NCBI GenBank assembly: GCA_031386065.1
Contig: JANNBZ010000302.1
Coordinates: 1 to 14,995 of the forward strand
Source of the DNA: JANYJJ01 sp031386065
GTDB lineage: Bacteria > Pseudomonadota > Gammaproteobacteria > Burkholderiales > Burkholderiaceae_C
Direction: 5' to 3'
DNA: 14,995 nt
Shown: piece by piece, positions 1 to 7,670 of the stretch
How the letters are laid out: every line of letters begins with the position of its first letter
Position numbering within the stretch: position 1 is the first letter of the stretch
The notes under the pieces: generated by a model
Database searches by the model: none
Told to the model about the DNA's origin: nothing
Seen by the model: the letters and a program-made list of their open reading frames with translations, nothing else
Program-made: the position numbers and the translations under genes

Positions 1-139
1 ATGAATACATGGCCCAACCGGGGAGCCTCCGGCGGCCCCTGCGGGGGCTGGAATAATGAAAGTTTGAACAGCCAAAAGAAGTCAGACCAAGCCGGTTTGA
101 CTCAAGCCAACAGGCCTCCTCGAAACCCGGTGCGGTTCA
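1..139 (+). mobile_element. IS3-family insertion sequence, right end (partial)
   Basis: Bases 122-139 read, on the minus strand, TGAACCGCACCGGGTTTC. I recognise this as the terminal inverted repeat style of many IS3-family elements (TGAACCGC-CCGGGTTT, beginning TG and ending CA). The element would therefore end at base 139. A frame open from the window edge (codons from base 3) stops at TAA 54-56, immediately followed by TGA 57-59. It ends with residues NEYMAQP...GLE, compatible with the C-terminus of an IS3 OrfB transposase, which often finishes with a 'P-x-E-Y' segment less than 100 bases from the right end. The rest of the element, including its left end and target duplication, lies outside the window. 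The terminal repeat is the strong evidence; the orfB tail is inference. Confidence 0.55.
3..56 (+). CDS. Possible C-terminal tail of IS3-family OrfB transposase (partial)
   Basis: This frame is open from the window start and closes at a TAA (54-56) doubled by TGA (57-59), 83 bases before the presumed IS end. Only about 17 residues are visible. The N-E-Y near the start resembles the last conserved element after the DDE catalytic domain in IS3 OrfB proteins (integrase core, strand transfer), but such a short piece cannot be assigned alone. The call rests on its place next to an IS3-type terminal repeat. The alternative is plain non-coding DNA at an IS end. Confidence 0.3.
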   Translation, partial: EYMAQPGSLRRPLRGLE

Positions 140-318
140 CAGCTACCGATGCCATGGGTCTCGCCGTAGATAGACTTGATGTTGACCAGCAGCGCGTCAT
201 GGCGACGTTGTGCTCCGCAGCCTCGGCTAGCGCAGTGCTCGTGGTATCGGGAGACGCTGACCTCAGCGCAGCGCGTTGCCAATCGCCAGCTTCGACGTGG
301 GGGAAGCTTTTTTTTCAT
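140..318 (-). pseudogene. Remnant of an IS3-type OrfB transposase (HTH_21 region), truncated at both ends
   Basis: On the minus strand, bases ~282-141 translate to a piece with the spacing of the N-terminal part of IS3-family OrfB. It runs C-x-E-V-S-V-S-x-Y (cf. 'C..L.VS.SGYY'), an Arg-rich linker AQRRHDALL, then VNIKSIYGETHG-GS (cf. 'L...I..I..E..G.YGS.RI'). The match is cut off exactly where the IS3-type terminal repeat begins (139/140). Past that point the frame runs into IS DNA and stops. A run of eight A's (308-315, minus strand), a typical slippery tract between orfA and orfB in this family, lies just upstream. No catalytic DDE part remains, so it is inactive. The family assignment is by eye from a short stretch. 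Confidence 0.45.
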
Positions 319-334
319 TCTTGCCAACGCGGTC

Positions 335-3300
335 TCAAGGTGCTCGCTCTGGCAAGGCGTCGGCAAGCGTGCGCGTGTGTCCCAGGGTGCCCCATGCCGA
401 CTTTGAGCCGACCACGTACAGGTTTCGTTTGGCGCGAGACACCATCACATTGAGGATGTTCGGTCTGCTTGACGCCCATCGTCTCGCGCCCTGCTGACTT
501 GTCATCGGAGCGCCAAGGACCGCAATGACGGCCTCCGCTTCCTTGCCTTGGAAGGTATGAATGGTGCCCACGCGTTCACGGATCCAAGTGTCGGGGTCGA
601 CCTGCAGCCGTTCGAGAAGTGCCGTTTCTTCACCCAACCGTCGGCGCATCTCCTGCGCGACGATTCGGAACGGGGTGATGATGTAAGCGTCTGGGCGTAG
701 CACGCCAGAGGTGGCCAATCGCTCGAGCAGTTGCACCACTACCTCACCTTCTGCTACGCACCACTTTGTAATCGCGGTACCGTCGACATTCACCCAGCTT
801 GAGGATCCCAACGCTTGACCAATCGGACCGTCGAGCCGGGGCCCAGCGGCGTAGACCATCTGCCCGTCGTACGCAATTCGATTTGAAACTCCGAACATGG
901 GTTCTTGGCATCGACGATGAACGAGGAGAGGGAGGCCGACAGTCCGCACGCCGACATCAGCTCGAAATTCGGCCTGAAGTCGAGAGGCTTCGTCAGAGAC
1001 GGTCTGCACCGAGGCGTCAGGGGCTGCCCATTGCGCCTGAGCCACGTTGAAATGTTTGCAAATCTCGGTCACGAGACGAGGAGGTATCGAGACGACCGGG
1101 GGGATCTGCAGCGGATCTCCGACGACGATGGCGCGCTTGGCACGCATCAGGGCACCGACTGCTGACTGAGGCGTCGCTTGCCCGGCCTCGTCAATCAAAA
1201 GCCATCCAATGCTTGACGACGGGAGGTCGCCCATCATCCGATCAACCGAGGCAAAGGTCGTTGACAGCGCCGGGACGACGAGAAAGAGCGTAGACCAGAG
1301 GTCAGGGAGAAGTGCCCGTTTGGCCTCCTCTTGGAACGCACCAGCGTGCATCGCGCCCATGAGCACACCCAGGTTGTGCGATACCTTCTGCGCGTTGACG
1401 TCGATGAATGCTCGGTGAACTGACAAGGCGGCGGCAAACACGTCTTCGCTTTTGCGATGCAGGGCATCCGGCATCCACGGAGCCACCATATTCCAATGGT
1501 CGTGTTCCTGTTCGAAAAAGCCTTCGTCCACAAGACGCTCGCCCAAGACTCGGCGATAGTCAGCGATGGCCGTCACAACGTCGGTAAGCTCAATCCGTAA
1601 TGTGTCGTTGCGAGCTTGTGCGATTTGGGCTGCTGTAGTGGCCGTCTTCGCCCGCTGTTCGGCGTCGTTCCGATCCCCGATTGCGCTCTCTAACCGAAGA
1701 GACGCGGCGGCGCTCTGGGTAGCAAGAGGGCCGTGTATCGCTTCCCACGTCCGGAAGCTTGCCGTGTGAAAAAATCTCGCAAACCAAGCAGGGCGGGCGG
1801 CCATGGCCTGACGCTCTGATCGCGCGGCGGCCTCGGCAAGGGCTGCGGCAGCGGTTCGATCGGCCCCGGCAACGGCCAGTTCATGCAGGCACCGATGCAA
1901 TCCTATCGACGCTACTCGGCACTCGTTTTCGGCAGCGGCCAAGGCAGCGCGCGCGGGCGCCAGTTGCTTGCAGATTTTCCGGACATTCTCCAATTTGCGG
2001 ATCTCAGCTTCGACCTCTGCAAGGAGCAACTTGAATTCTTGCTGCGCCTTCTTCCAGTTGATCTTTGCTTGTTCCGGGGTCGGCGGCACTTCCCGCTCGA
2101 TAACGGTCGGAACGACTCGTCGAACCACGTTACCGGCCTCGTCCAAAATTTCCCGGACGACTGAGTCCCCCTTGGCTGCCTTGAGATAAAGCCGAAGGCT
2201 ACGGTCATCGTCCCACCAGATGGCCTGCTGAAAGGCGTTCCGATTCAGAGCATTGCCAAGAACCGCTGCAATCAGTCCCCATGTCGGGTCGCCTGCGATC
2301 TGCACGCCATGTTCGTTGCGCTTCGCGGCGAGTCGTTCCGAAACAGTCCGGAAGTACGCGATGTCGCGCCCCACAGAGCTCGCAGCGGGAAGTTCCCGAC
2401 TTACGTTCTCGACAGCCTTGTTGTTGCTGGACGCGACCAGCACCTCGTGACCCTTGAGCGAATCGTCAAGACGGTAGAGATGAAGAAAGGCCCGGTCGCC
2501 GGCTGCGACCCTTTGGCCAGATGTTCGAAATGCCGTTGTTGGATCGTCGAACGCGACCATAGCCTTGGCACGGTCCAAAACACACGAGGCCACGATGTCG
2601 CGTAGCAACGTGGTCTTGCCGGTGCCGGGCGGGCCGTTCACAGCGACGAGGCCTGAATCATCGGAACTGAATTCCGATCGCGCTGCGTTCACCGCAACTT
2701 GCTGAAGCGTGACCAGTGGATGGCCTCCTGGAGAAGGCCACTTGGCTGCAGGGAACCTCGATGGAGCAACGAGTTCCTCAAGTGTCGAATGCTCTTTGAG
2801 CAAGTTCGACTGGTGTTGAACCTTCTCGATGCCAAGGAACCTGGCAAGCGCCTTTCCAGTCTTGCGGCCCGACACAAGGCTCGCCGCCCGTGAGAGGTCT
2901 GCCAAGAAGAAGGAGTTGAGTAGCGCAACCTCTGGCGGGTTCTTTGACTTGAAGTGGTGAAAGATGCGAAGGACGAATGACGGCGGCTCGTGCAGGTTCG
3001 ACGGAATCTTCAGCGCCACAACGAGCCATTCAAAAGCGCGGTGGATCGTTACAACGTCCAGCGGAAGAGCCTCTCCTTGACTGTTCACACGAAGAAGTTG
3101 CTGCGTGAGCTCATTTACGTGCGCGCGCTCTGCAGTTGTCCAGGCCCCCAGGCTCGCAAGATCTCCCCTTAGCGCAATTGGTAAGCCCCACGCGAAGCTA
3201 GAGACAGCTACCGAGTTCCCCTCTAAAAGTAGCCCGTTCCGGTCAAGCAGTATGGCCGCGATCGGCGCCTTCTCCCGCTCACGACGGCCCTGTTCCTCGT

Positions 3301-3943
3301 CGGCACCAAACGCCTTAATCAGCTCGTCCGTCGCTGAGTCCATCGGGATCGAACCGAGCACGATCTGGTAGTACAGCTGCTGCTTGGGTCGGGAGCGCTC
3401 TCCTCGCTCCCAGGGCAGCTCGCCACCGTCTAAGGCGGCTACGCATCTTTGGTCGCCGCTCACCAAGTCCGCCGGACGGCGGTACGTTTGTGGCGAAAGT
3501 GCTTCGAGCGCTATCCAAGATGCGAGCACGGAGGAAGGCTCATCGGCGCTGGCACCGCTCGGACGCGGTAACCCCGAACTCAGGCTGGCAACAACCACAG
3601 GTTGGCCAACCGCCGCCGTAGGTGACCTTTTGATCGCAACCGAGGGAGATGCGCGCGCGGGCGGATGCGCTGTACGAGGCGTGGTTTCGGGCCTCCTGGC
3701 GCCTAGTGGCGAGGGCGGCTCAACCGTTGAAACCGGCGCAACTGCGGAAAGCTGCAATTCCCGAAGTCGTCGCGCGAGTGCCGCAGCTCGGTCTGTCGAA
3801 CGATGCTCCAGCTCATCGAGCAACTCACCAGTGAGACGTCGGTCATTTGCCCCAGCGGCATGGAGTGCCTCGAGGTCAGCAATGCTCTTGTTGAAATGCG
3901 GTCGACAGGTCGCCATGTTCTGCTTGGGGTCCTCCGAGAGCAT
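335..3943 (-). CDS. UPF1-like superfamily 1 DNA/RNA helicase (AAA_11/AAA_12 type), ~1200 aa
   Basis: Large ATP-dependent nucleic-acid translocase or helicase, cytoplasmic. Counting from the ATG at 3943: residues ~1-70 are helical and charged, ~70-145 Pro/Ser-rich and probably disordered, and ~146-310 form an accessory N-terminal domain with the segment ELPWERGER. Helicase motifs follow in order: Walker A GPPGTGKTT (437-445), Walker B DEAGQ (918-922), motif III GDPLQIPP (942-949), motif V GTIHTFQGKEAE (1126-1137), motif VI VMVSRAKR (1166-1173). Together they define the Upf1-like SF1B group. About 470 residues separate Walker A from Walker B, including a helical, Ala/Glu-rich part (~620-800). 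No C-terminal nuclease is seen. The frame is open up to 4345, but the extra N-terminal part is Arg/Pro-rich and looks non-coding. I prefer ATG 3943 or ATG 3916 (the latter has GGAGG, but 14 bases away). Four sampled lines average ~60% GC. The gene stands alone with IS debris downstream. A phage-defence or repair role is possible but unproven. Confidence 0.85.
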   Translation of the reverse strand: MLSEDPKQNMATCRPHFNKSIADLEALHAAGANDRRLTGELLDELEHRSTDRAAALARRLRELQLSAVAPVSTVEPPSPLGARRPETTPRTAHPPARASPSVAIKRSPTAAVGQPVVVASLSSGLPRPSGASADEPSSVLASWIALEALSPQTYRRPADLVSGDQRCVAALDGGELPWERGERSRPKQQLYYQIVLGSIPMDSATDELIKAFGADEEQGRREREKAPIAAILLDRNGLLLEGNSVAVSSFAWGLPIALRGDLASLGAWTTAERAHVNELTQQLLRVNSQGEALPLDVVTIHRAFEWLVVALKIPSNLHEPPSFVLRIFHHFKSKNPPEVALLNSFFLADLSRAASLVSGRKTGKALARFLGIEKVQHQSNLLKEHSTLEELVAPSRFPAAKWPSPGGHPLVTLQQVAVNAARSEFSSDDSGLVAVNGPPGTGKTTLLRDIVASCVLDRAKAMVAFDDPTTAFRTSGQRVAAGDRAFLHLYRLDDSLKGHEVLVASSNNKAVENVSRELPAASSVGRDIAYFRTVSERLAAKRNEHGVQIAGDPTWGLIAAVLGNALNRNAFQQAIWWDDDRSLRLYLKAAKGDSVVREILDEAGNVVRRVVPTVIEREVPPTPEQAKINWKKAQQEFKLLLAEVEAEIRKLENVRKICKQLAPARAALAAAENECRVASIGLHRCLHELAVAGADRTAAAALAEAAARSERQAMAARPAWFARFFHTASFRTWEAIHGPLATQSAAASLRLESAIGDRNDAEQRAKTATTAAQIAQARNDTLRIELTDVVTAIADYRRVLGERLVDEGFFEQEHDHWNMVAPWMPDALHRKSEDVFAAALSVHRAFIDVNAQKVSHNLGVLMGAMHAGAFQEEAKRALLPDLWSTLFLVVPALSTTFASVDRMMGDLPSSSIGWLLIDEAGQATPQSAVGALMRAKRAIVVGDPLQIPPVVSIPPRLVTEICKHFNVAQAQWAAPDASVQTVSDEASRLQAEFRADVGVRTVGLPLLVHRRCQEPMFGVSNRIAYDGQMVYAAGPRLDGPIGQALGSSSWVNVDGTAITKWCVAEGEVVVQLLERLATSGVLRPDAYIITPFRIVAQEMRRRLGEETALLERLQVDPDTWIRERVGTIHTFQGKEAEAVIAVLGAPMTSQQGARRWASSRPNILNVMVSRAKRNLYVVGSKSAWGTLGHTRTLADALPERAP

Positions 3944-4433
3944 TGTCTCGGCAATCTGGGCGCGTCGAGCATCGCAGCCCGCAACTTGGGGCCTTTGAAT
4001 CCCGCTAATAGGTGAACAGGGGATCTGTCGTTGACGCGCAGGCACCCGCTCTCGGCGTCGACCGTTCGATAACTGCAAACCCTGAATGCCCTGCGGTGCG
4101 ACGGCAGGCGACCCGCCCTTCCGCCCTACAGGGCCACGCCCTGCCCGCACAAATCTTCTCAAGTTGCCCAGCCACCCGTCGAAATGCTTGCCAACGGGGC
4201 GGGAAACCAAACCGGGGTCCGGAGTAAGCGACCGGGGTTGACAGCGATTTTCCTGCACAGGCAGGCACGCCGGAATCTCAGGTGACTCACGCCGGGCGCA
4301 TGCAGGCCACGGGCATGCACGCCGTGGTCGGTTCACGGTCGGCAAGGAGCTTGAAAAAGCGCTGCGCTGAACGAGGCAAATGCCGGCGCTCCAGCCGGGT
4401 CATCACTTCTTTTATCCATCAGGAGATTTATCC
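3944..4433. other. Divergent intergenic region between helicase gene and fliC1
   Basis: About 490 bases with no convincing gene. Open frames here are short or are Arg/Pro-rich upstream extensions of the helicase frame. The fliC1 end carries a clear ribosome-binding site (AGGAGA, 4421-4426, seven bases before ATG 4434), a 6-bp inverted repeat (CCACGG 4307-4312 / CCGTGG 4322-4327) and a 5-bp hairpin (CCGGC 4383-4387 / GCCGG 4394-4398) in the likely leader. I could not find a convincing sigma-28 promoter for fliC1. A TTGACA at 4239-4244 lacks a matching -10 element. Confidence 0.6.
4307..4327. repeat. Inverted repeat upstream of fliC1
   Basis: CCACGG (4307-4312) and CCGTGG (4322-4327) are perfect complements around a 9-base spacer. 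They lie about 107 bases before the fliC1 start. This could be an operator for a flagellar regulator or a transcript hairpin. No T-run follows, so it is not a terminator. The function is not assignable from sequence. Confidence 0.4.
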
Positions 4434-5891
4434 ATGTCTCAGACAATCAACACCAACATCTCGTCGCTGACGGCCCAACGCAATGTGACCAAGTCACAAA
4501 GCGATCTGTCGACCGCGATCAACCGCCTGTCGTCCGGCCTGCGCATCAACAGCGCCAAGGACGACTCGGCCGGCCTGGCGATCTCGGAGCGCTTCACCTC
4601 GCAGATCCGCGGCATCAACCAGGCCGCACGCAATGCGAACGACGCGATCTCGCTGACGCAAACGGCTGAAGGCGCCTTGGGCAGCGTCGGCGGCAACCTG
4701 CAGCGCATTCGTGAACTGGCGGTGCAAGCTGCCAACGCGACCAACAGCGCTTCCGACCGCGCTGCGCTGCAGGGCGAGGTGAATCAGCTCGTTTCTGAAG
4801 TTCAGCGTGTGGGCTCGCAGACCGAGTTCAACGGCATCAAGCTGCTGGACGGCAGCTTTGCGTCGCAGGCCTTCCAGGTCGGCGCCAATGCAGGCCAGAC
4901 CATCTCGGTGTCGTCGATCGCCGATGCGCGCACGTCGTCGCTGGGCAGCAACACGCTGACGGCCGACGGCACCATCACGGGCAACGTCGTCGCGGCTGCC
5001 ACCAACGGCGTCACCGCCGTGGTGGCGAGCGATGCCTTCACCATCACCACCGCAGGCGGCGGCACCAGCAGTGCCATCACCTACGCAGCGAATGCCAGCG
5101 CGACCGCCATTGCGTCGGCCATCAGCACCGCCGGTTCCAACATCGGTGTGAGCGCCACCGCAACGAACAGCACCACGATCGCGTCGCTGACGGCTGCGGG
5201 TACGGTGAGCTTCACGCTGAACGGCAGTTCCGTCTCGGCCGCAGTCGCCGACCAGAACGACCTGAGCAGCCTGGTGTCGGCCATCAACGGCGTGGCAACC
5301 AGCACCGGCATCACCGCCAACTTCTCCAGCACCACCTCGAAGGGTGCGATCACGCTGACCACCACCGACGGCCGCAACATTGCCCTGGGTTCGTTCGCCA
5401 ACAGCACCGCCGGCAACGACTCGGTCACCTTCGGCGGCACGGTGCTGACGGAAGCCGGCACTGTGACTGCCGTCAAGACAGGCACGGTCGACATCACCAG
5501 CTCGAAGGGCGCGATCACGACGGCCAACGCCAACGCGCAGGTGTTTGCAGCTGCAGGCGTCAACAACGGCAGCTTCTCTTCGCTGGCCGCGGTGGACATC
5601 TCGACCGCAGCCGGCGCCAGCAGCGCGCTGACGGTGCTGGACGCCGCCCTGGCGCAAGTGAACAGCTCGCGTGCCGATCTGGGTTCGTACCAGAACCGCT
5701 TCTCGTCGACGGTGTCGAACCTGCAATCGAACGGCGAGAACCTTTCGGCCGCCCGCAGCCGGATTCAAGACGCCGACTTCGCCGCTGAAACCGCGTCGCT
5801 GTCACGCGCCCAGGTGCTGCAGCAGGCCGGCAACGCGATGATCGCGCAGGCCAACTCGCTGCCGCAGCAGGTGCTGGCGCTGCTGCGCTGA
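4434..5891 (+). CDS. fliC: Flagellin FliC, copy 1
   Basis: Structural subunit of the flagellar filament, exported by the flagellar type III system and polymerised under the FliD cap. 485 residues. The N-terminal D0/D1 region shows MSQTINTNISSLTAQRN, NRLSSGLRINSAKDD and QRIRELAVQAAN (90-101). The C-terminal D1/D0 region shows SRIQDADFAAETA and ends LPQQVLALLR. The middle (~170-390) is Ala/Ser/Thr-rich with flagellin_IN-like repeats. The start is ATG 4434, with AGGAGA seven bases upstream; an earlier in-frame ATG (4380) would add 18 residues foreign to flagellins. A strong terminator follows, so it is probably transcribed alone. It aligns without gaps to the second flagellin downstream. The LQRIRELAVQ segment corresponds to the TLR5-recognised site of Salmonella flagellin. 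Confidence 0.97.
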   Translation: MSQTINTNISSLTAQRNVTKSQSDLSTAINRLSSGLRINSAKDDSAGLAISERFTSQIRGINQAARNANDAISLTQTAEGALGSVGGNLQRIRELAVQAANATNSASDRAALQGEVNQLVSEVQRVGSQTEFNGIKLLDGSFASQAFQVGANAGQTISVSSIADARTSSLGSNTLTADGTITGNVVAAATNGVTAVVASDAFTITTAGGGTSSAITYAANASATAIASAISTAGSNIGVSATATNSTTIASLTAAGTVSFTLNGSSVSAAVADQNDLSSLVSAINGVATSTGITANFSSTTSKGAITLTTTDGRNIALGSFANSTAGNDSVTFGGTVLTEAGTVTAVKTGTVDITSSKGAITTANANAQVFAAAGVNNGSFSSLAAVDISTAAGASSALTVLDAALAQVNSSRADLGSYQNRFSSTVSNLQSNGENLSAARSRIQDADFAAETASLSRAQVLQQAGNAMIAQANSLPQQVLALLR

Positions 5892-5913
5892 GCACGCTTT
5901 TACTGCTCAGGCG

Positions 5914-5930
5914 TCGCGGTGAATCCGCGA
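5914..5930 (+). other. Small hairpin in fliC1 3' untranslated region
   Basis: TCGCGG (5914-5919) pairs with CCGCGA (5925-5930) around a 5-base loop, 11 bases before the main terminator stem. It may stabilise the 3' end of the fliC1 message. No T-run follows, so it would not terminate by itself. Confidence 0.35.
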
Positions 5931-5941
5931 TGCGCTGCACA

Positions 5942-5982
5942 GGGCCCGCCACCGGAGAATGCTCCGGCGGCGGGCCCTTTTT
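5942..5982 (+). terminator. Rho-independent terminator after fliC1
   Basis: The arms GGGCCCGCC (5942-5950) plus CCGGAG (5952-5957) pair with CTCCGG (5962-5967) plus GGCGGGCCC (5969-5977). There is one A/C mismatch and a 4-base AATG loop. Five T's (5978-5982) follow directly. This 15-bp GC-rich stem with a T-run is a textbook intrinsic terminator. It lies 50 bases after the fliC1 stop and separates fliC1 from fliC2, implying that fliC2 needs its own promoter or limited readthrough. Confidence 0.93.
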
Positions 5983-6163
5983 GATGGCGGCGACGGACTC
6001 GAGATAAGCGGCAAAGGGCGGCCTTTTCAGGCTTTTGTGCGCGCAGATACCGCTTCAGAATTCTTCACATGCAACCCACATCGGGTTCAGGCACCGGGCG
6101 GCGACGCACGGATGATCGGCCGGCGCTTTCGCCGGGTGTCGAAAGACTTCTAGGAGCGTATCC

Positions 6164-7627
6164 ATGGCCCAAACCATCAACACCAACATCTCGTCTTTGA
6201 CGGCGCAGCGCAACACCTCGCGCACCCAGGGCGAGCTGTCCACCGCCATCAACCGCCTGTCGTCGGGCTTGCGCATCAACAGCGCCAAGGACGACGCTGC
6301 CGGCATGGCGATCTCTGAGCGCTTCACCGCGCAGATCCGCGGCCTGAACCAGGCGGCGCGCAACGCGAACGACGGCATCTCGCTGTCGCAAGTGGCTGAA
6401 GGCGCGCTGGGCAGCGTCAGCAGCAACCTGCAGCGCATTCGCGAACTGGCGGTGCAGGCCGCCAACGCGACCAACAGCTCGGCCGACCGCGCCGCCTTGC
6501 AACAGGAAGTCGGGCAGATGATTTCCGAAGTGCAGCGCGTCGGCACGCAAACCGAATTCAACGGCATCAAGCTTCTCGACGGCTCGTTCTCGGGCCAGAA
6601 CTTCCAGGTCGGCGCGAACTCGGGCCAGGTCATCGGCATCACGCAGATCGTCGACACGCGCAGCACCTCTCTGGGCAGCGCCAGCCTGACGGCGCAAGGC
6701 ACGATCGCCGGCGCGGTGGCGCTGGGCGCCGTCAACGGCGTGACCGCTGCAGTGGCGGCCACCGGCTTCACCCTCAGCACCGCGAACGGCGGCACCACCA
6801 CACCGATCACCTACCCCGCCAACTCGGGTGCCGACGCGATTGCCACCGCCATTGGCGCAGCCGGTGCCAACATCGGCATCAGCGCCACGGCCACCAATGT
6901 GACGACGCTCAGCGCGCTGAGCGGGCCGGGCACCATCAGCTTCACGCTGAACGGGCAGTCGGTGTCGGCCACGGTGAACGACCAGAACGACCTGGGCGGA
7001 TTGATCAGCGCCATCAACGGCGTGGCCGCCGCCAGCGGCGTGACCGCCACCTTCAGCAGCGCAAGCGCGAAGAACGCCATCACGCTGACCACCACCGACG
7101 GCCGCAATGTGTCGTTGACCGGCTTCGCCAACAGCACCGCCGGCAACGACAGCGTGTCGTTCGGCGGCAGCACCTTGACCGAAGGCGGCGCGGTGTCGGC
7201 AGTGAAGACCGGAACCATCAACATCGCCAGCACCAAGGGCGCGATTTCAACCGCGAACGCCAGCGCCCAAGTGTTTGCGCTGGCCGGCACCAACAACGGC
7301 GTGTTCTCGTCGCTGGCGGCGGTGGACATTTCAACGGCGGCTTCGGCCACCACGGCCTTGAACGTGCTGGACGCCGCGCTGGCGCAGATCAACAGTTCGC
7401 GCGCCGACCTGGGCGCCTACCAGAACCGCTTCGCGACCACGGTCGAGAATTTGCAGACGACCGGCGAAAACCTGTCGGCCGCACGCAGCCGGATTCAAGA
7501 CGCCGACTTCGCCGCAGAAACCGCAGCGCTGTCGCGTGCCCAGGTGCTGCAACAGGCCGGCAACGCGATGGTGGCGCAAGCGAATGCACTGCCGCAGCAG
7601 GTGCTGGCGCTGCTGCGCGGCGGTTGA
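6164..7627 (+). CDS. fliC: Flagellin FliC, copy 2
   Basis: Second filament subunit, 487 residues. It starts MAQTINTNISSLTAQRN (ATG 6164; SD-like AGGAG at 6152-6156, seven bases upstream) and ends LPQQVLALLRGG. The length equals that of the upstream flagellin plus two terminal glycines, and the two proteins align without net gaps through the D0/D1 ends and through the usually variable middle (e.g. LTTTDGRN and FANSTAGNDSV in both). QRIRELAVQAAN is retained. It is a paralogue from tandem duplication. It is followed by fliD after 82 bases. No good sigma-28 promoter was found in the 181 bases between the upstream terminator and this start, so its expression is unclear. Differential use of two flagellins, or a mixed filament, is likely but not shown by the sequence. 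Confidence 0.97.
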   Translation: MAQTINTNISSLTAQRNTSRTQGELSTAINRLSSGLRINSAKDDAAGMAISERFTAQIRGLNQAARNANDGISLSQVAEGALGSVSSNLQRIRELAVQAANATNSSADRAALQQEVGQMISEVQRVGTQTEFNGIKLLDGSFSGQNFQVGANSGQVIGITQIVDTRSTSLGSASLTAQGTIAGAVALGAVNGVTAAVAATGFTLSTANGGTTTPITYPANSGADAIATAIGAAGANIGISATATNVTTLSALSGPGTISFTLNGQSVSATVNDQNDLGGLISAINGVAAASGVTATFSSASAKNAITLTTTDGRNVSLTGFANSTAGNDSVSFGGSTLTEGGAVSAVKTGTINIASTKGAISTANASAQVFALAGTNNGVFSSLAAVDISTAASATTALNVLDAALAQINSSRADLGAYQNRFATTVENLQTTGENLSAARSRIQDADFAAETAALSRAQVLQQAGNAMVAQANALPQQVLALLRGG

Positions 7628-7646
7628 TCGCCGACGGTTCTTCAAC

Positions 7647-7670
7647 GCCGCGCTCAAGGTCTGGCGCGGC
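7647..7670 (+). other. Hairpin between fliC2 and fliD, overlapping the fliD promoter
   Basis: GCCGCGC (7647-7653) pairs perfectly with GCGCGGC (7664-7670) around a 10-base loop, 19 bases after the fliC2 stop. No T-run follows. The loop contains most of the proposed sigma-28 -35 element of fliD. It may trim or stabilise the fliC2 message end while the DNA serves as promoter. Confidence 0.5.

Noticed and set aside
1..453. 150-residue plus-strand frame at the window start
   Set aside because: It crosses the IS end and overlaps the helicase 3' end in antisense. The composition is random-like and no domain is seen.
4224..4251. Possible sigma-28 promoter for fliC1 (TAAG ... GCGATTTT)
   Set aside because: Only about half of the -10 and three of eight -35 positions match, and it lies ~180 bases from the start codon. 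This is not distinguishable from chance.
4239..4268. TTGACA as a sigma-70 -35 element
   Set aside because: No TATAAT-like sequence occurs 16-18 bases downstream.
3944..4345. N-terminal extension of the helicase frame up to 4345
   Set aside because: The added 134 residues are Arg/Pro/Gly-rich with no helicase-family features, and composition changes near 3943. A start at 3943 or 3916 is more likely.
4494..5768. 424-residue open frame antisense to fliC1, and similar long antisense frames over fliC2 and fliD (6055-6810, 6811-7392, 8004-9032)
   Set aside because: These mirror the G/C third-position bias and Ala/Thr/Asn repeats of the sense genes. The translations are low-complexity Arg/Gly/Val/His mixes with no recognisable domain or ribosome-binding site.
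6028..6055. GCAGATAC as a sigma-28 -10 for fliC2
   Set aside because: Six of eight bases match, but nothing like TAAAGTTT lies 11 bases upstream.
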